DNA of 64,000 nt, from assembly GCA_024460105.1 (NCBI GenBank), contig JANFXS010000004.1, positions 62,001 to 126,000 of the forward strand. The letters run 5' to 3'. Position 1 is the stretch's first letter. Each line of letters opens with the position of its first letter. A program made the translations under genes and the position numbers. This DNA comes from Anaerotignum faecicola (lineage in GTDB: Bacteria > Bacillota > Clostridia > Lachnospirales > Anaerotignaceae). The notes below the pieces were generated by a model. It was given only the letters and a program-made list of their open reading frames with translations, made no database searches and had not been told where the DNA came from. This document shows positions 1-9,430 of the stretch, piece after piece.

Positions 1-75
1 TATGGAATTATGATTCACGATATTATTCGCTTTATCTTATCAGAAGCAATGGGCGTCACAATATGGATTGGATAA
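1..75 (+). CDS. 3' end of an unidentified CDS, cut by the window edge
   Basis: A reading frame is open from base 1 to a TAA at 73-75. It encodes a 24-residue hydrophobic tail (begins YGIMIHDII, ends GVTIWIG). It could be the C-terminus of a membrane protein, for example a permease belonging with the sugar-acid genes downstream, but too little is visible to name it. A chance open frame of this length is possible. Confidence 0.3.
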   Translation, partial: YGIMIHDIIRFILSEAMGVTIWIG

Positions 76-681
76 TGCAAAATACTGTTTTCCTGCATTT
101 CTGCGGTAAAAGGAAGCCTTGGAATTCGTCCCATTCCGGACGTTTTACCGCGCTTTATAAACATTATATGAACTTAGCGCAAAAACTGAAATAGATACGG
201 TTTTATACGTATTAAAAAATCTTTTCCGCCGATAGATTGCCGCGCGGCTTAAATAAAAAAAGCGTATATTTTATTGCTTCTGCAATTTGATATGCGTTTT
301 TTTTACTGTATTAGTTCCGAAGCACAGTGATATTGAACTTTTTTGTATTTTCAATCCCTGATTTTTTATCCGTGCCGCCTTGGATTCGGCCCGGTAAAGC
401 AATTTTATTTTTCAATAAATTTGTATCTGTATTTTCAAAGTATTGTATATTGGTACGTTTTATATTATAATTAATAAAGTAGTTTTTATGCTGTGAAGCT
501 ATGCGGTAAGTATAAATAATGTAATTTTATATTAAATTACGGCGCGGTTTTAATGATTCAGCCGTACTGTATGCAGTAAAAATGCCGGATAAGCCGCTTT
601 GCTTGATGCGTAATTATTAAGCCGGAAGTATTTTTATGCATTTTATGCTTATTTTCAGGCATCCGAAGAGGGGGAGTTAGA
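76..681. other. AT-rich intergenic region upstream of dtnK
   Basis: About 600 bases with no convincing gene. An A-rich/T-rich patch around 258-305 might act as a weak terminator, but its stem is poor. The last bases carry the GGGGGA ribosome binding site of the kinase gene. No riboswitch or operator was recognised. Confidence 0.5.
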
Positions 682-1908
682 ATGATTGCTATTATAGCCG
701 ACGATTTAACCGGGGCTAACGATACCGGTGTGCAGTACAAAAAAAACGGATATTCGACGACTGTTAAAATAATGAACGATAACGATGTGTCAAGCAGTAT
801 GTTTAAGACGTCTGACGTTGTGGTTATAAACACAGACACAAGGCCGCTTTCAAAAAAAGACGCATACGACTGTGTTTTTAAGCTTGCCGAAAAGCTTAAT
901 TCTGTTAACAATCTTGAATACATATATAAGAAAGTCGATTCCCTTATGCGCGGAAACCCGGCTCCGGAACTTGAAGCAATATTAGATTCCACCGACGCCG
1001 AAATTGCAATAGTGGCTTCGGCATTTCCCGACAACGGGAGGATTGTTACGGACGGCACTTTGCTTATGCCCGACAACAAGCATGTTGACATAACAAACAT
1101 ATTTAATACGGAAACAAAACGCAAGGCGGTTAACGTTCGCCTTATAAATGTCAGGGAAGGCGCCGAAAGCCTGAAGCAATATATGGAAGGCCAGATGGAA
1201 AACGGCGCCGATATATTTGTTTTCGATACGGTAAGCAACGAGGATCTTGCAACTATAAGCGACGCGGCAATGCTTATCGGCAAAAAGAAAATTTTTTGCG
1301 GCAGCGCGGGCCTTGCAAAACAGCTTGGACGCAAAAAGAAAGCCGAACAGAAATACGACGGCACAGTGTTTATTGTAGTTGGATCAAGAAACGCCGCAAC
1401 GGCGCATCAAGTGCGTATGGCAACCGAAACGTTCAAACTTCCCGTGGTGCTTGTAAACTCAGAGGAGATTATAGACGGCAGGTATGAAAAAGCTGTTTCA
1501 GAATCCGTTGAAAAAGCGAAAGAGTATTATTTAAACGGCAATAAAGTGGTTATTATAGCTATAGACAGCCTTTTTGAAGAGTATACCGTCGTACTGAGGG
1601 CGACTGCGACGGAAAATGCAAAATCGCTTAAAGTTGCGGAAAGCCTCGGCGATATAGTTAAAAGGCTTTACGAACATATTAAGCCTGTGACGTTTGTCGC
1701 AACAGGCGGGGATACGGCGTTTCAGATATGCAATTTTCTCGGTTCCGACGGAATGGAACTTGTAGACGAAATTGTTCCCGGAGTTCCTATCGGAATACTT
1801 AGGGAAGGCATGGCCGACGGCAGCAGTATGGTTACAAAAAGCGGCGGTTTTGGCGATGAGGACACTTTGGTTAAGGTTATAAATTATTTAATGGTGAACA
1901 GGAAATAA
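682..1908 (+). CDS. dtnK: Four-carbon acid sugar kinase (D-threonate/D-erythronate kinase family, DUF1537)
   Basis: The 408-residue protein opens with IIADDLTGANDTG, the hallmark of the YgbK/DtnK family. Near residue 340 it carries the C-terminal nucleotide-binding motif VATGGDTAF. Family members phosphorylate D-threonate or D-erythronate at the 4-OH with ATP in the cytoplasm. The next gene, 16 bases downstream, is a PdxA2-type dehydrogenase that oxidises the 4-phospho product, so the pair forms a short catabolic operon. The start is fixed by a GGGGGA site 8 bases upstream. The exact acid substrate cannot be told from sequence; the family and the pairing are clear. Confidence 0.88.
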   Translation: MIAIIADDLTGANDTGVQYKKNGYSTTVKIMNDNDVSSSMFKTSDVVVINTDTRPLSKKDAYDCVFKLAEKLNSVNNLEYIYKKVDSLMRGNPAPELEAILDSTDAEIAIVASAFPDNGRIVTDGTLLMPDNKHVDITNIFNTETKRKAVNVRLINVREGAESLKQYMEGQMENGADIFVFDTVSNEDLATISDAAMLIGKKKIFCGSAGLAKQLGRKKKAEQKYDGTVFIVVGSRNAATAHQVRMATETFKLPVVLVNSEEIIDGRYEKAVSESVEKAKEYYLNGNKVVIIAIDSLFEEYTVVLRATATENAKSLKVAESLGDIVKRLYEHIKPVTFVATGGDTAFQICNFLGSDGMELVDEIVPGVPIGILREGMADGSSMVTKSGGFGDEDTLVKVINYLMVNRK

Positions 1909-1924
1909 TAAGGAGGGGCAATAA

Positions 1925-2965
1925 ATGGCTGAAAAACCTATACTTGGCATTACTATGGGCGACCCTGCGGGCTGCGGGCCAGAAATAACTGTAAAAGCTT
2001 TAATGAAAAAGGAAATTTACGACGAATGTCGTCCTGTTGTTATAGGCGACGCCAAAATGTTCGAGGATTCGATCAGGATACTTGGCGTCGGAGAAAAGTT
2101 TAAAATCAATAAGATAGAAAATGTTAAGGACGCTGAATTTAAGTACGGAATAATTGACGTTTATCATCTCGATCTTGTGGATATGGATAAATTTCAATAT
2201 GGAAAAGTGAGCGCAATGTGCGGCGAAGCGGCCTTCCAATGCGTTAAAAAGGTAATAGAGCTTGCGCTGGCCGGGGAAATAGACGCCACAATTACAAACG
2301 CGCTTAATAAAGAGGCCATTAACCTTGCGGGCCACCATTATTCGGGCCACACTGAAATTTACGCCGATATGACCGGCACGGACAAATACACTATGATGCT
2401 TGCGCATGAAGATCTCAGGGTTGTGCATGTGTCAACCCATGTTTCGCTTAGGGAAGCATGCGACAGGGTTAAGAAACAGCGCGTTTACGACGTTATTAAA
2501 ATTGCGTACGAGGCATGTAAAAGCCTTGGCATAAATGAACCTAAAATAGGCGTTGCGGGGCTTAACCCCCACTGCGGCGAAGGCGGGCTTTTCGGCCGTG
2601 AAGAGATTGAGGAAATAACGCCTGCAATAGAAATGGCCAAAGCGGAAGGGATAAACGCCGACGGCCCGGTACCTCCGGACACTGTTTTTTCTAAGGCATG
2701 CGGCGGCTGGTATGATATAGTTGTCGCAATGTACCACGACCAGGGGCATATACCGCTTAAAGTGCTCGGATTTGTATATGACAAGGAGGCTAAAAAATGG
2801 GGAGCTGTCAGCGGAGTCAACATTACGCTTGGGCTTCCTATTATAAGAAGTTCCGTAGATCACGGCACGGCCTTCGGCCATGCGGGACAAGGCGTGCAAA
2901 ATGAAGTAAGCCTTGTAAACGCTATACAGTATGGTATTACGCTTGCTAAAAACCGCGCTAAATAA
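1925..2965 (+). CDS. pdxA2: 4-phospho-D-threonate/erythronate dehydrogenase (PdxA2 family)
   Basis: The 346-residue protein has the PdxA fold signatures: TMGDPAGCGPE at the N-terminus, GHTEIYADMTGT in the middle, and metal-binding histidines including MYHDQGHIPLK. PdxA2 proteins oxidise 4-phospho-D-threonate or -erythronate and decarboxylate the product to dihydroxyacetone phosphate, feeding glycolysis. They resemble vitamin-B6 PdxA, but pairing with a DUF1537 kinase points to sugar-acid catabolism. The AGGAGGGG site lies just upstream and translation is probably coupled to the kinase. A terminator follows at 3114-3141. Confidence 0.88.
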   Translation: MAEKPILGITMGDPAGCGPEITVKALMKKEIYDECRPVVIGDAKMFEDSIRILGVGEKFKINKIENVKDAEFKYGIIDVYHLDLVDMDKFQYGKVSAMCGEAAFQCVKKVIELALAGEIDATITNALNKEAINLAGHHYSGHTEIYADMTGTDKYTMMLAHEDLRVVHVSTHVSLREACDRVKKQRVYDVIKIAYEACKSLGINEPKIGVAGLNPHCGEGGLFGREEIEEITPAIEMAKAEGINADGPVPPDTVFSKACGGWYDIVVAMYHDQGHIPLKVLGFVYDKEAKKWGAVSGVNITLGLPIIRSSVDHGTAFGHAGQGVQNEVSLVNAIQYGITLAKNRAK

Positions 2966-3113
2966 CCTTAAGAATTTTTGACGCAAGATTTTGGAATTTG
3001 GACTGCATACGATATACTTTCAGACGCGGAGATTAAAAAGCTATTTGTTAAGATGTTTTCCGCCTGAAAAAAGTTATGATATATTTTTGTATATATAAAA
3101 TGTCATAATATCA

Positions 3114-3141
3114 GAAAGCCCGATATTTCGGGCTTTTTTTT
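3114..3141 (+). terminator. Rho-independent terminator after pdxA2
   Basis: The stem AAGCCCGA/TCGGGCTT closes a short AT loop and is followed by a run of eight Ts. It lies about 150 bases after the pdxA2 stop and ends the sugar-acid operon. Confidence 0.85.
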
Positions 3142-3224
3142 GTGGAAAATATGAGGCTTTATGCTTGGAAATATGTTGAAACAATCGGTTATTGATTTAT
3201 ATATTGATTTTTACTTTAATTATC

Positions 3225-3385
3225 AAGGAAACACGCGATCTGAATGAAAAATTTTTATGTAATTCTGTGACGCAAATATTTGATATGGCGCTCAAATTCT
3301 GCTTTTAGGAATGTCGCTCGCCTTGATTTTCGTATTGTCCGTATAACTTGCATGTGGGCAAGAATTGGTATTCTGCCTTTTAATA
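3225..3385. mobile_element. Degenerate foldback repeat (type II), interrupted on its right side
   Basis: The stretch resembles the middle of the foldback element at 14119-14395. Shared order: a T-rich block, TATTTGA-like text, then GATTnnnnTATnG...GTATAACTTGCnTGTnGGCAAG. A copy of the TA-flanked element begins at 3386, immediately to its right, so the two look nested. The boundaries are approximate. Confidence 0.45.
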
Positions 3386-3617
3386 GCCTCAGTCTATAAG
3401 ATCGCACACAGTTTTGGGCGTTATCGCCGCAATTGCTAGCCGCTCGCCGATCCGCCGCGTCTTGTACGCCTTTGCTCTGCTTTTACACCGCTGATGCCCG
3501 TTAAAATTCTCCGACATAGCAAGGGAAAAAATTTTGCGCTTAAATATGCAGCGTATGGGACACTAAAATACGGAAAATTTTTGTTTTCTGGGCGTGAATG
3601 TCCTTGTAATCTGAAGC
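3386..3617 (-). mobile_element. MITE-like element, reverse orientation, diverged copy
   Basis: The left end reads GCCTCAGTCTATAAGATCG after a TA at 3384-3385. The right end reads TCCTTGTAATCTGAAGC, the inverted counterpart, but its flank is TG. Inside is GCCTTTGCTCTGC, the reverse of the family core motif AAGAGCAAGGCAAAG, which sets the orientation. The copy is 232 bp against 276 bp for full copies and carries many substitutions, so it is probably old. Confidence 0.7.
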
Positions 3618-3639
3618 TGACAAAATAATTCAGCCATTA

Positions 3640-3790
3640 ACAGTCAAAGAGTTGGGGACGTCATCATCGGTTTAAGGGCAAGAAAAAAACAGGCATGCCT
3701 CGGCCGGAATCCGCATCATATGCGTTTGAGATTGCCGTTAAGCCGCCAATGGCCCTCAACCGTATGTGGCTTTTATAAACGTAAACATAA
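3640..3790 (+). mobile_element. Partial MITE-like element (right half)
   Basis: AGTCAAAGAGTTGGGGACGT, then GGTTTAAGGGCAAGAAAAAA, and finally CCCTCAACCGTATG match the right half of the copy at 62408-62683 in the same order. The left terminal repeat is missing. It lies directly next to the reverse copy at 3386-3617, making this a nest of decayed elements. Confidence 0.55.
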
Positions 3791-4093
3791 TGAAAGGCTG
3801 AGTTATAAATGTTATCCCGTGTATAAAAGTATATTTTGTATGCGTATATGTGGACAAATGATATAAATTTTTGCCTTAAATTTCAAGAAATATATTATTT
3901 CATTAATATTTAAACGGAAAAAAACGGCGATGCGGATTTGTATTATAAAAATATTGTCTTACCGTCATAAAAATATTAAATATTCCTATATTGAATACTT
4001 TGAGGCGGCAAAATTTTGTTTTAATATAAAAAATATAGTATTTGCGGGATATATAAAATTTATTATTATATAATTAAAGTTTACGTTATAATA

Positions 4094-4339
4094 TCTTCGG
4101 TTTATAATGGCGCGCCGAGTTTAAGCGGCATAGGCGCGATAGCCGCGTTAAAGCCGATTGACGCCGTGTTCGCGGCGCTTCCGCTTTTTTTGCCTTGCTC
4201 TTGCGTTGCCGCCGAAAAACTCTCCGACGTCACAAGGAAAAAATTTTTTGATATTCAATACGTATATGCGCAGGCGTGGCGGATTTATGAATGCGTAAAA
4301 TTTTCATTGTGAGCCGTGCACGCCATTGTAAACATAAGC
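4094..4339 (-). mobile_element. MITE-like element, reverse orientation
   Basis: The left end TCTTCGGTTTATAATGG follows TA (4092-4093). The right end CCATTGTAAACATAAGC is followed by TA (4340-4341). It contains TTTGCCTTGCTCTTGCG, the reverse complement of the family core, and CACAAGGAAAAAATTTTTTG, one arm of the left internal hairpin. Length is 246 bp and both TA flanks are intact. Confidence 0.82.
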
Positions 4340-4625
4340 TATATTTGGAAAATGCAAAAGCGGCCTGTATTTTTTCAATTTAAAATGAAATGCGGTTATA
4401 TGTAAAGTTTTTAAGAAAAAGGTAATTTTTGCCCGATCCGATTAAGCCTTTGTATTGATTATATTTTATCGCTCTCTGAAAACAGTCAAAGTTTTGTTTA
4501 TATTCATTTCACAAACGTAAAGAGTTATTTTTTTGTATTTTTCACGTATATGAAGGAGAGTATTGATATGATATAATAAATTTATAAAAATTTAATCCGT
4601 TATAAGTAGTTATGGGGTGATTATT

Positions 4626-4982
4626 ATGAAATTAAGTTATATAACATTAATGGTAAGGGATATGGAAAAGTCGGTTTCATTTTATAGGGACGTTGCGGAG
4701 CTTGAAGTGTTGCGGCGTTTTAATATACAAAACGGCGAAATAGTATTTTTGTCGAATTCCCTTGAAGGGACAATGATAGAACTTGTACGGCTTGAAGGAG
4801 CGGAAAAAGTTTCTTCAAGGGGAATGGTAATAAGTTTCCAAACGTCGGAGGATTTAAATGCCGTGCATAAAAAAGCTGTTGGCTTAGGTTTTGAGCCTTC
4901 GCAAATTATTGATAAGAAACCTAAGCCGAAACATTTTACCGTAACGGATCCGGACGGCATAATTGTTGAATTTTCGGTATAA
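4626..4982 (+). CDS. VOC (glyoxalase/bleomycin-resistance fold) family protein
   Basis: The 118-residue protein has the one-module VOC pattern: LSYITLMVRDMEKSVSFYRDV at the N-terminus and FTVTDPDGIIVEFSV at the C-terminus, with the metal-ligand glutamate in IVEF. VOC proteins include lyases, dioxygenases and resistance proteins; nothing here narrows the role. ATG 4626 is preferred over GTG 4617 because the GGGGTG ribosome site is correctly spaced from it. The gene stands alone between repeat-rich intergenic stretches. Confidence 0.82.
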   Translation: MKLSYITLMVRDMEKSVSFYRDVAELEVLRRFNIQNGEIVFLSNSLEGTMIELVRLEGAEKVSSRGMVISFQTSEDLNAVHKKAVGLGFEPSQIIDKKPKPKHFTVTDPDGIIVEFSV

Positions 4983-5029
4983 TTGCCGTTTATACGGAAT
5001 AAAGGTTTTATGATATATTAATATTTTAA

Positions 5030-5230
5030 TTTTATGATGTCATATATGCTCCATATGGTAAATTTTTCGATATTCTGCGCTGCAAATACTTGACTGGACT
5101 TTTGAAGCGCGCATTAGTAAACGCTCCGAGCCGTCTTATTACTTTTTGAATGGCGGATTTTTTGATATGTGAAATAAGATTTTTGAAATTACGGATATTT
5201 TTCTGTTTTTTATATGCAGCCGTTTTAAAA
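5030..5230. mobile_element. Degenerate type II repeat fragment
   Basis: GCTCCATATGGTAAATTTTTCGATATT, followed by TACTTGACTGGACTTTTG (split here at the recognisable blocks), closely parallels the left half of the 14119-14395 element. No clean terminal repeats remain, so the extent is approximate. Confidence 0.45.
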
Positions 5231-5421
5231 TCGTCGAATGCATGTATATTTTGGAAATATAGGGAATTTTAAATTATTTAAGTATTTGTATTGTTTTAAA
5301 TTATGAAAATATATTCCGTTTAAAGCCGGCATATGTTTGCAGAATGGCTTTAATAAGCCGACGGATGCATATTTTTAATACTTGGGCTATAACGTTATGG
5401 CATGGCGATTACAAAGAAAAG

Positions 5422-5473
5422 TAAAATAAAAAGATAACCTGCCTGCTTTATCATTTAAAACAGACAGGTTATC
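5422..5473 (-). terminator. Probable terminator on the minus strand
   Basis: GATAACCTGCCTG (5433-5445) pairs with CAGACAGGTTATC (5461-5473) with one mismatch. Read on the minus strand, the stem is followed by a T-rich run (5422-5432). It would end transcripts coming leftwards from the glycosylase side across the gene-poor 5.5-6.5 kb stretch. Confidence 0.65.
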
Positions 5474-5483
5474 AAAATATATC

Positions 5484-6530
5484 TGGTTCAGTCACAACAT
5501 TTTCTCCTTAACTTGAATACTATCACATTCAAATTAGATTTTTGGATTTTATTGATACTACGGGATTTTATTGTGGTTCAGCTTTTTTATCATTACCACT
5601 ATTAAATTTTTTTATTTTTTCGGAACTTATAATTTTCTAAAATCTTTCCGCCTTACTGATCCGCGGCTAAAGCGACAGCCGCCCTTTGATTTTATTGCTC
5701 GGTTCCGAAATTAAATTCCAATCTTTTTAATCTGCATCGGTATCAGCCTTTCGTAAAATTCTTGTCTTGTAAATTTCATAAATTTAGCTTATTTAGCTTA
5801 CGGATTCTATATAATCTATACAAACTATATGTTTTGTATGGAAAGTAAGCTTATTAATATCCTTTAATTTTTTTTTAAAATACAGTTTTTATTTTATAAA
5901 CGCCTGCCTAAAGTTCAAGCTTAGAAAACCAAAAACAATCTTCCGCATATATCGTACGACGATTTATTGATATAACATACAGCCGCCAAATGGTGGAACT
6001 ATTATATTCATGCCGTCGATATTTGATTTTTATTTTTAAATTATTAATGCGGAAACTTTAATTATAGGATCTTAACTGCTTGCGGCCTTTTAAAGCCGTT
6101 TTTGTATGTACGTTAATATTTGTTTTTTAATCGTACATTTTACATCCTATCAGCTGAATTTAATAATTTTACTTATTTTTTTACTTATCGGCCAATTTCG
6201 TTTTATATAGTTTTTTTAGCGGTAACCCCCTTCGCAATAGCCATGGTTTTTATTTTATATCAAAAAAGGAAAATTTTTATTAACAATAAGGTTAAAAGCC
6301 GATTAAAAAGTTTTAAAAACTTTTTTAACCTAACGCACCATTTTTAATTTTTATGGTTCTAAAAACCTGACCGAAACTTTTTAATTTTTTAATTTTTAAA
6401 ATTTTTTATTTACTTATTTTTTATTTACTTTTTTCTTTTTCCTTATTGTTATTTCCTTTTGATGATTAAATTATATTACCGACGATTTTAAAAGTCAATA
6501 CAGGCCGGAATTATTCCGGTGACTGAACCA
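5484..6530. other. Gene-free AT-rich 1 kb block bounded by 12-bp inverted repeats
   Basis: TGGTTCAGTCAC at 5484-5495 is repeated exactly in inverse at 6519-6530 (GTGACTGAACCA). Between them lie about 1,020 bases, strongly AT-rich, especially 6340-6480. No reading frame longer than about 75 codons looks real on either strand. Size and ends recall an insertion sequence whose transposase has decayed, but no transposase motif was found, and the match could be chance. Confidence 0.35.
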
Positions 6531-6538
6531 ATTCCATG

Positions 6539-7114
6539 CTAAATATTCTCAATGCAATCAATAAGCGCCCTAAGCTTATGAAGGTCGTTTATATATGTTT
6601 CTTTAAGCGACGAATTATATATTACCGCGGCGGGATGATAAAGCGGAAAAAGCTTAATCCCGTTTTCGAGGTTTATAACGTTTCCGTGCATTTTGCCTAT
6701 GGAGGCAGATTTGTCCTCTGTTACGGCTTTCAGCGGCACGTTTCCCAGCGTTACGACGAGGCCGGGATTTATAACTGAAAGCTCCTTTTTCAAAAGCGGA
6801 AGGAAATCGGCTATTTCTTTTTCTGTGGGCGTCCTGTTTGATTTGCGCATTGTAGACGGGTTTTCTTTGTATGGCCTCAGCTTAACTACGTTTGTTATGT
6901 AAATTTCATTCCTGTTAAGGCCTGCTATTTCCATAAATTCGTCAAGGTTTTTTCCTGCTTTCCCAACAAAAGGACGTCCTTTTTTTTCCTCGTCGCCTCC
7001 GGGAGCTTCGCCTATAAGAAATATTTTGCTGTTAATATTTCCTTCGCCGAAAACAAGTTTTATGCCGCTGTATTTTTTAATGTATTCTTTTTTTAAATTT
7101 TCAAGGCTTTCCAT
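6539..7114 (-). CDS. Uracil-DNA glycosylase, family 4-like, lacking the iron-sulfur cysteines
   Basis: The 191-residue protein has motif 1 GEAPGGDEEKKGRPFVGKAGK and motif 2 YHPAAV, which place it in the family 4/5 uracil-DNA glycosylase superfamily. These enzymes remove uracil from DNA in base excision repair. Classical family 4 enzymes hold a [4Fe-4S] cluster with four cysteines. Here the equivalent sites are not cysteine (for example TNVVKLRP for the usual KCRP), and the only Cys is four residues from the C-terminus. ATG 7114 is chosen over 7162 because AAGGGG lies just ahead of it. Activity is inferred from the preserved motifs. Confidence 0.85.
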   Translation of the reverse strand: MESLENLKKEYIKKYSGIKLVFGEGNINSKIFLIGEAPGGDEEKKGRPFVGKAGKNLDEFMEIAGLNRNEIYITNVVKLRPYKENPSTMRKSNRTPTEKEIADFLPLLKKELSVINPGLVVTLGNVPLKAVTEDKSASIGKMHGNVINLENGIKLFPLYHPAAVIYNSSLKETYINDLHKLRALIDCIENI

Positions 7115-8078
7115 TGCGCGAGCCCCTTTCTTTTTGTATTTTGTTATCCAGCCATATAACATCCGCTGTTAATGCCGTAAGGAACGGACTTGCCCGTTTA
7201 TATTTATATGAGCCGTGTAAATAAGCGGCATTGCGTATGTTTCATGAAACTCATCCGAAATATGTATGCCGGCTGAAAATTTACTTTCTTTGTTTATGCG
7301 GACGTTAATTTTTTATAAACCGAATATTATTAAATATCATCATACAGCATATTATAGCATTAAATAATATTGTATACTACTGAATATGACGTTTTTGTAA
7401 TCATTCTCCAATTATCCTGCTTTATTTTAAACATAAATAATGCGGATCGGTAGTATTGTACGTTATTTTCGTGATTATAATGAAGCCGTATATTTACGTT
7501 ATTTGCGTTTTTTATTTTTATAATCGTCATGACAGTTATCTGAATTTGCCTATATAGGCGGGTAAGGCAGGTTATCTTGATAACTGTTTTAGGCTTTGCA
7601 TATATTATAGGCAAATGGAGCTGACAAATATAATAATTTAATCTGCGGAATATATGCCGCCGTAAATAGTAGTTAAGTATAGTTATCCACAAAAAAAGCG
7701 GCTTATCCACCAAAAAATGTTAATAACATTGTTTTTTTAAAATTATGACATAATCTATACACAGTATTTAGTGTTAAAATTCTAAAAAACAACTAAATAA
7801 TGTAGTATATAATTTGTTAACACAAAATTGTTGATTATTTTACAGTATAAACAAATAAAATGTGAATAAGTGCGGCATATTATGGTAAACCTGATTTATA
7901 GGAAATACAGCATTTTTATGCCGCTGTAACTTGTTAAATATGATATTTTATGCCGATTTATTGACATATATTTGCGCATTTTAGAGTATTTTTTATTACA
8001 AAAGGCTCCTTAAAAAATAAACAGGGTTACATAAGTTATTCACGTTGTCCACATTTGTCCTGTGGATAACTTACGGAT
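7115..8078. other. AT-rich 960-bp intergenic region with DnaA boxes
   Basis: No credible gene is present. The right half (from 7680) holds the DnaA-box cluster listed separately, with a very AT-rich centre (7720-7860). The left half is featureless AT-rich sequence apart from a small imperfect dyad, GTTATCTTGATAAC, at 7571-7584. Confidence 0.6.
7683..8069. promoter_or_regulatory. Cluster of DnaA boxes, possible origin or DnaA-binding locus
   Basis: TTATCCACA occurs perfectly at 7683-7691 and inverted at 8061-8069. Near matches are TTATCCACC 7703-7711, TGTGAATAA 7861-7869, TTATTCACG 8036-8044 and TTGTCCACA 8045-8053. The 150 bases after the first pair are extremely AT-rich, as an unwinding element would be. 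No dnaA, dnaN or rpmH is nearby and flanking gene directions do not diverge, so it could be oriC moved away from dnaA or a DnaA-titrating site. Confidence 0.6.
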
Positions 8079-9191
8079 TTATTGTTTTTTGCCGTCAAAA
8101 AACTTTGTAAATACCATTGAAATCAGAAATCCCGATATAATACCGCCTAAATGTGCAAAGTTGTCAACACCGGTATCTCCGAATCCCATTAAAATACCGG
8201 CTATTGTAAACATAAGTATTGTAAAATAACCCATGCCTTCCAAATCTTTTTTTGAATTCATATTAAATGCCGTAATAGCGCCCAGTATTCCGAATATAGC
8301 CCCCGACGCTCCCACGGAAATACCTTTTGTAAATATTACGCTTGCGGCGCTTCCGCATATACCCGAAAGGAAATATATTAAAACATACCTTGATTTTCCC
8401 ATGTATTTTTCACATATACGTCCGAAAATATAAATTGTAAGACAGTTATATCCCACATGCATTATGGTTGTGTGGAAAAACATGCATGTTATAAGGCGGT
8501 AATATTCGCCGTAATTTAACACTTTATCACTGTTATTTGCGAAAAGTCCGAAAAAATAGTCTTGGCTTCCGGTAAACGTCACATATGCCCATACAAGCAG
8601 ATTTATTAATATAAGGGAATATGTTACGGTGCAGCTTCGGCTTTTCACCGGAACAGCCCCTTTTATGAGGCTTTCTTTCTCGATTTTTTCAATATGAAAG
8701 GAACTGCCTGAATTAGATTCGGTTTTTCCTCCGCGGCGGACCAGGACGTTTTTTATTATTTCGTCAAGTTCCATTATTTTCGTGGGCTGGTTTTTGCCGA
8801 ATAAAAGTTTTTTGTTCTCAAGATCGGCAAGCCACCAGCACTGGTTTATTTTTCCGCCGGGGATATTATCTTTTTTATCCACATAGCTTTTAAATATAAT
8901 GGGATCTTTCGGCGCGGCCAAAAGGTTTAGGCAAATGGCGTAACTGCATCTGAGCTCCGCAAGCGAGCGTTCCATGGACATATTAACGGGTTCCGCAACC
9001 GACGTTATCATATTTTCGCCGACTGCCCCTGCGTTTATAATTGTAACCGTATATAAAACAGGGCTTAAGTTCCTTGCAAGCATTATAAAAGGCGTGTTGT
9101 CGGTTATTTCAGCTCCGCCTTTCGGGGAAACTGTGTAATAGCCGTTTTCTATCAGGCTTCGGCAGAGGTTTTCTGCAAAGTCTTTAAACAT
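8079..9191 (-). CDS. Rhomboid family intramembrane serine protease with N-terminal soluble domain
   Basis: The 370-residue protein has a cytoplasmic N-terminal region of about 190 residues. Six or so membrane segments follow, with the rhomboid nucleophile motif GASGAIFG and the partner histidine in DNFAHLGG. Rhomboids cleave membrane-embedded segments of other proteins. The region before the membrane part, with ENKKLLFGKNQPTKIMELDE, is not recognised and is probably regulatory. The start follows AAGGGG. The gene borders the DnaA-box region on its 3' side and bofA lies upstream in the same direction with a 240-bp gap. Confidence 0.88.
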   Translation of the reverse strand: MFKDFAENLCRSLIENGYYTVSPKGGAEITDNTPFIMLARNLSPVLYTVTIINAGAVGENMITSVAEPVNMSMERSLAELRCSYAICLNLLAAPKDPIIFKSYVDKKDNIPGGKINQCWWLADLENKKLLFGKNQPTKIMELDEIIKNVLVRRGGKTESNSGSSFHIEKIEKESLIKGAVPVKSRSCTVTYSLILINLLVWAYVTFTGSQDYFFGLFANNSDKVLNYGEYYRLITCMFFHTTIMHVGYNCLTIYIFGRICEKYMGKSRYVLIYFLSGICGSAASVIFTKGISVGASGAIFGILGAITAFNMNSKKDLEGMGYFTILMFTIAGILMGFGDTGVDNFAHLGGIISGFLISMVFTKFFDGKKQ

Positions 9192-9430
9192 GGCGGCCGC
9201 CCCTTTCTTTTGTTTTTTAAAAAACGTCCCCGTTTTGCGGCGTACCGGATTTTAAAACGGAAACGGTTCATTTTTTAAACGATACTTTTATAAGATATAG
9301 CTTAATTTACAAGAGCATACGCGGATTTAACGCAACTGTTGAACCGCTGCACCCGTTAAAACAGTGCGGCTGTTGTAAAATGAAACTAATATTGTAACCG
9401 CATAAATTGCCGTTACGATCGCATACCGTA

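Noticed and set aside
558-1364. Long minus-strand open frame (268 codons) over the kinase gene
   Set aside because: It is the antisense of a clear DUF1537 kinase, has no ribosome site and a composition typical of a shadow frame.
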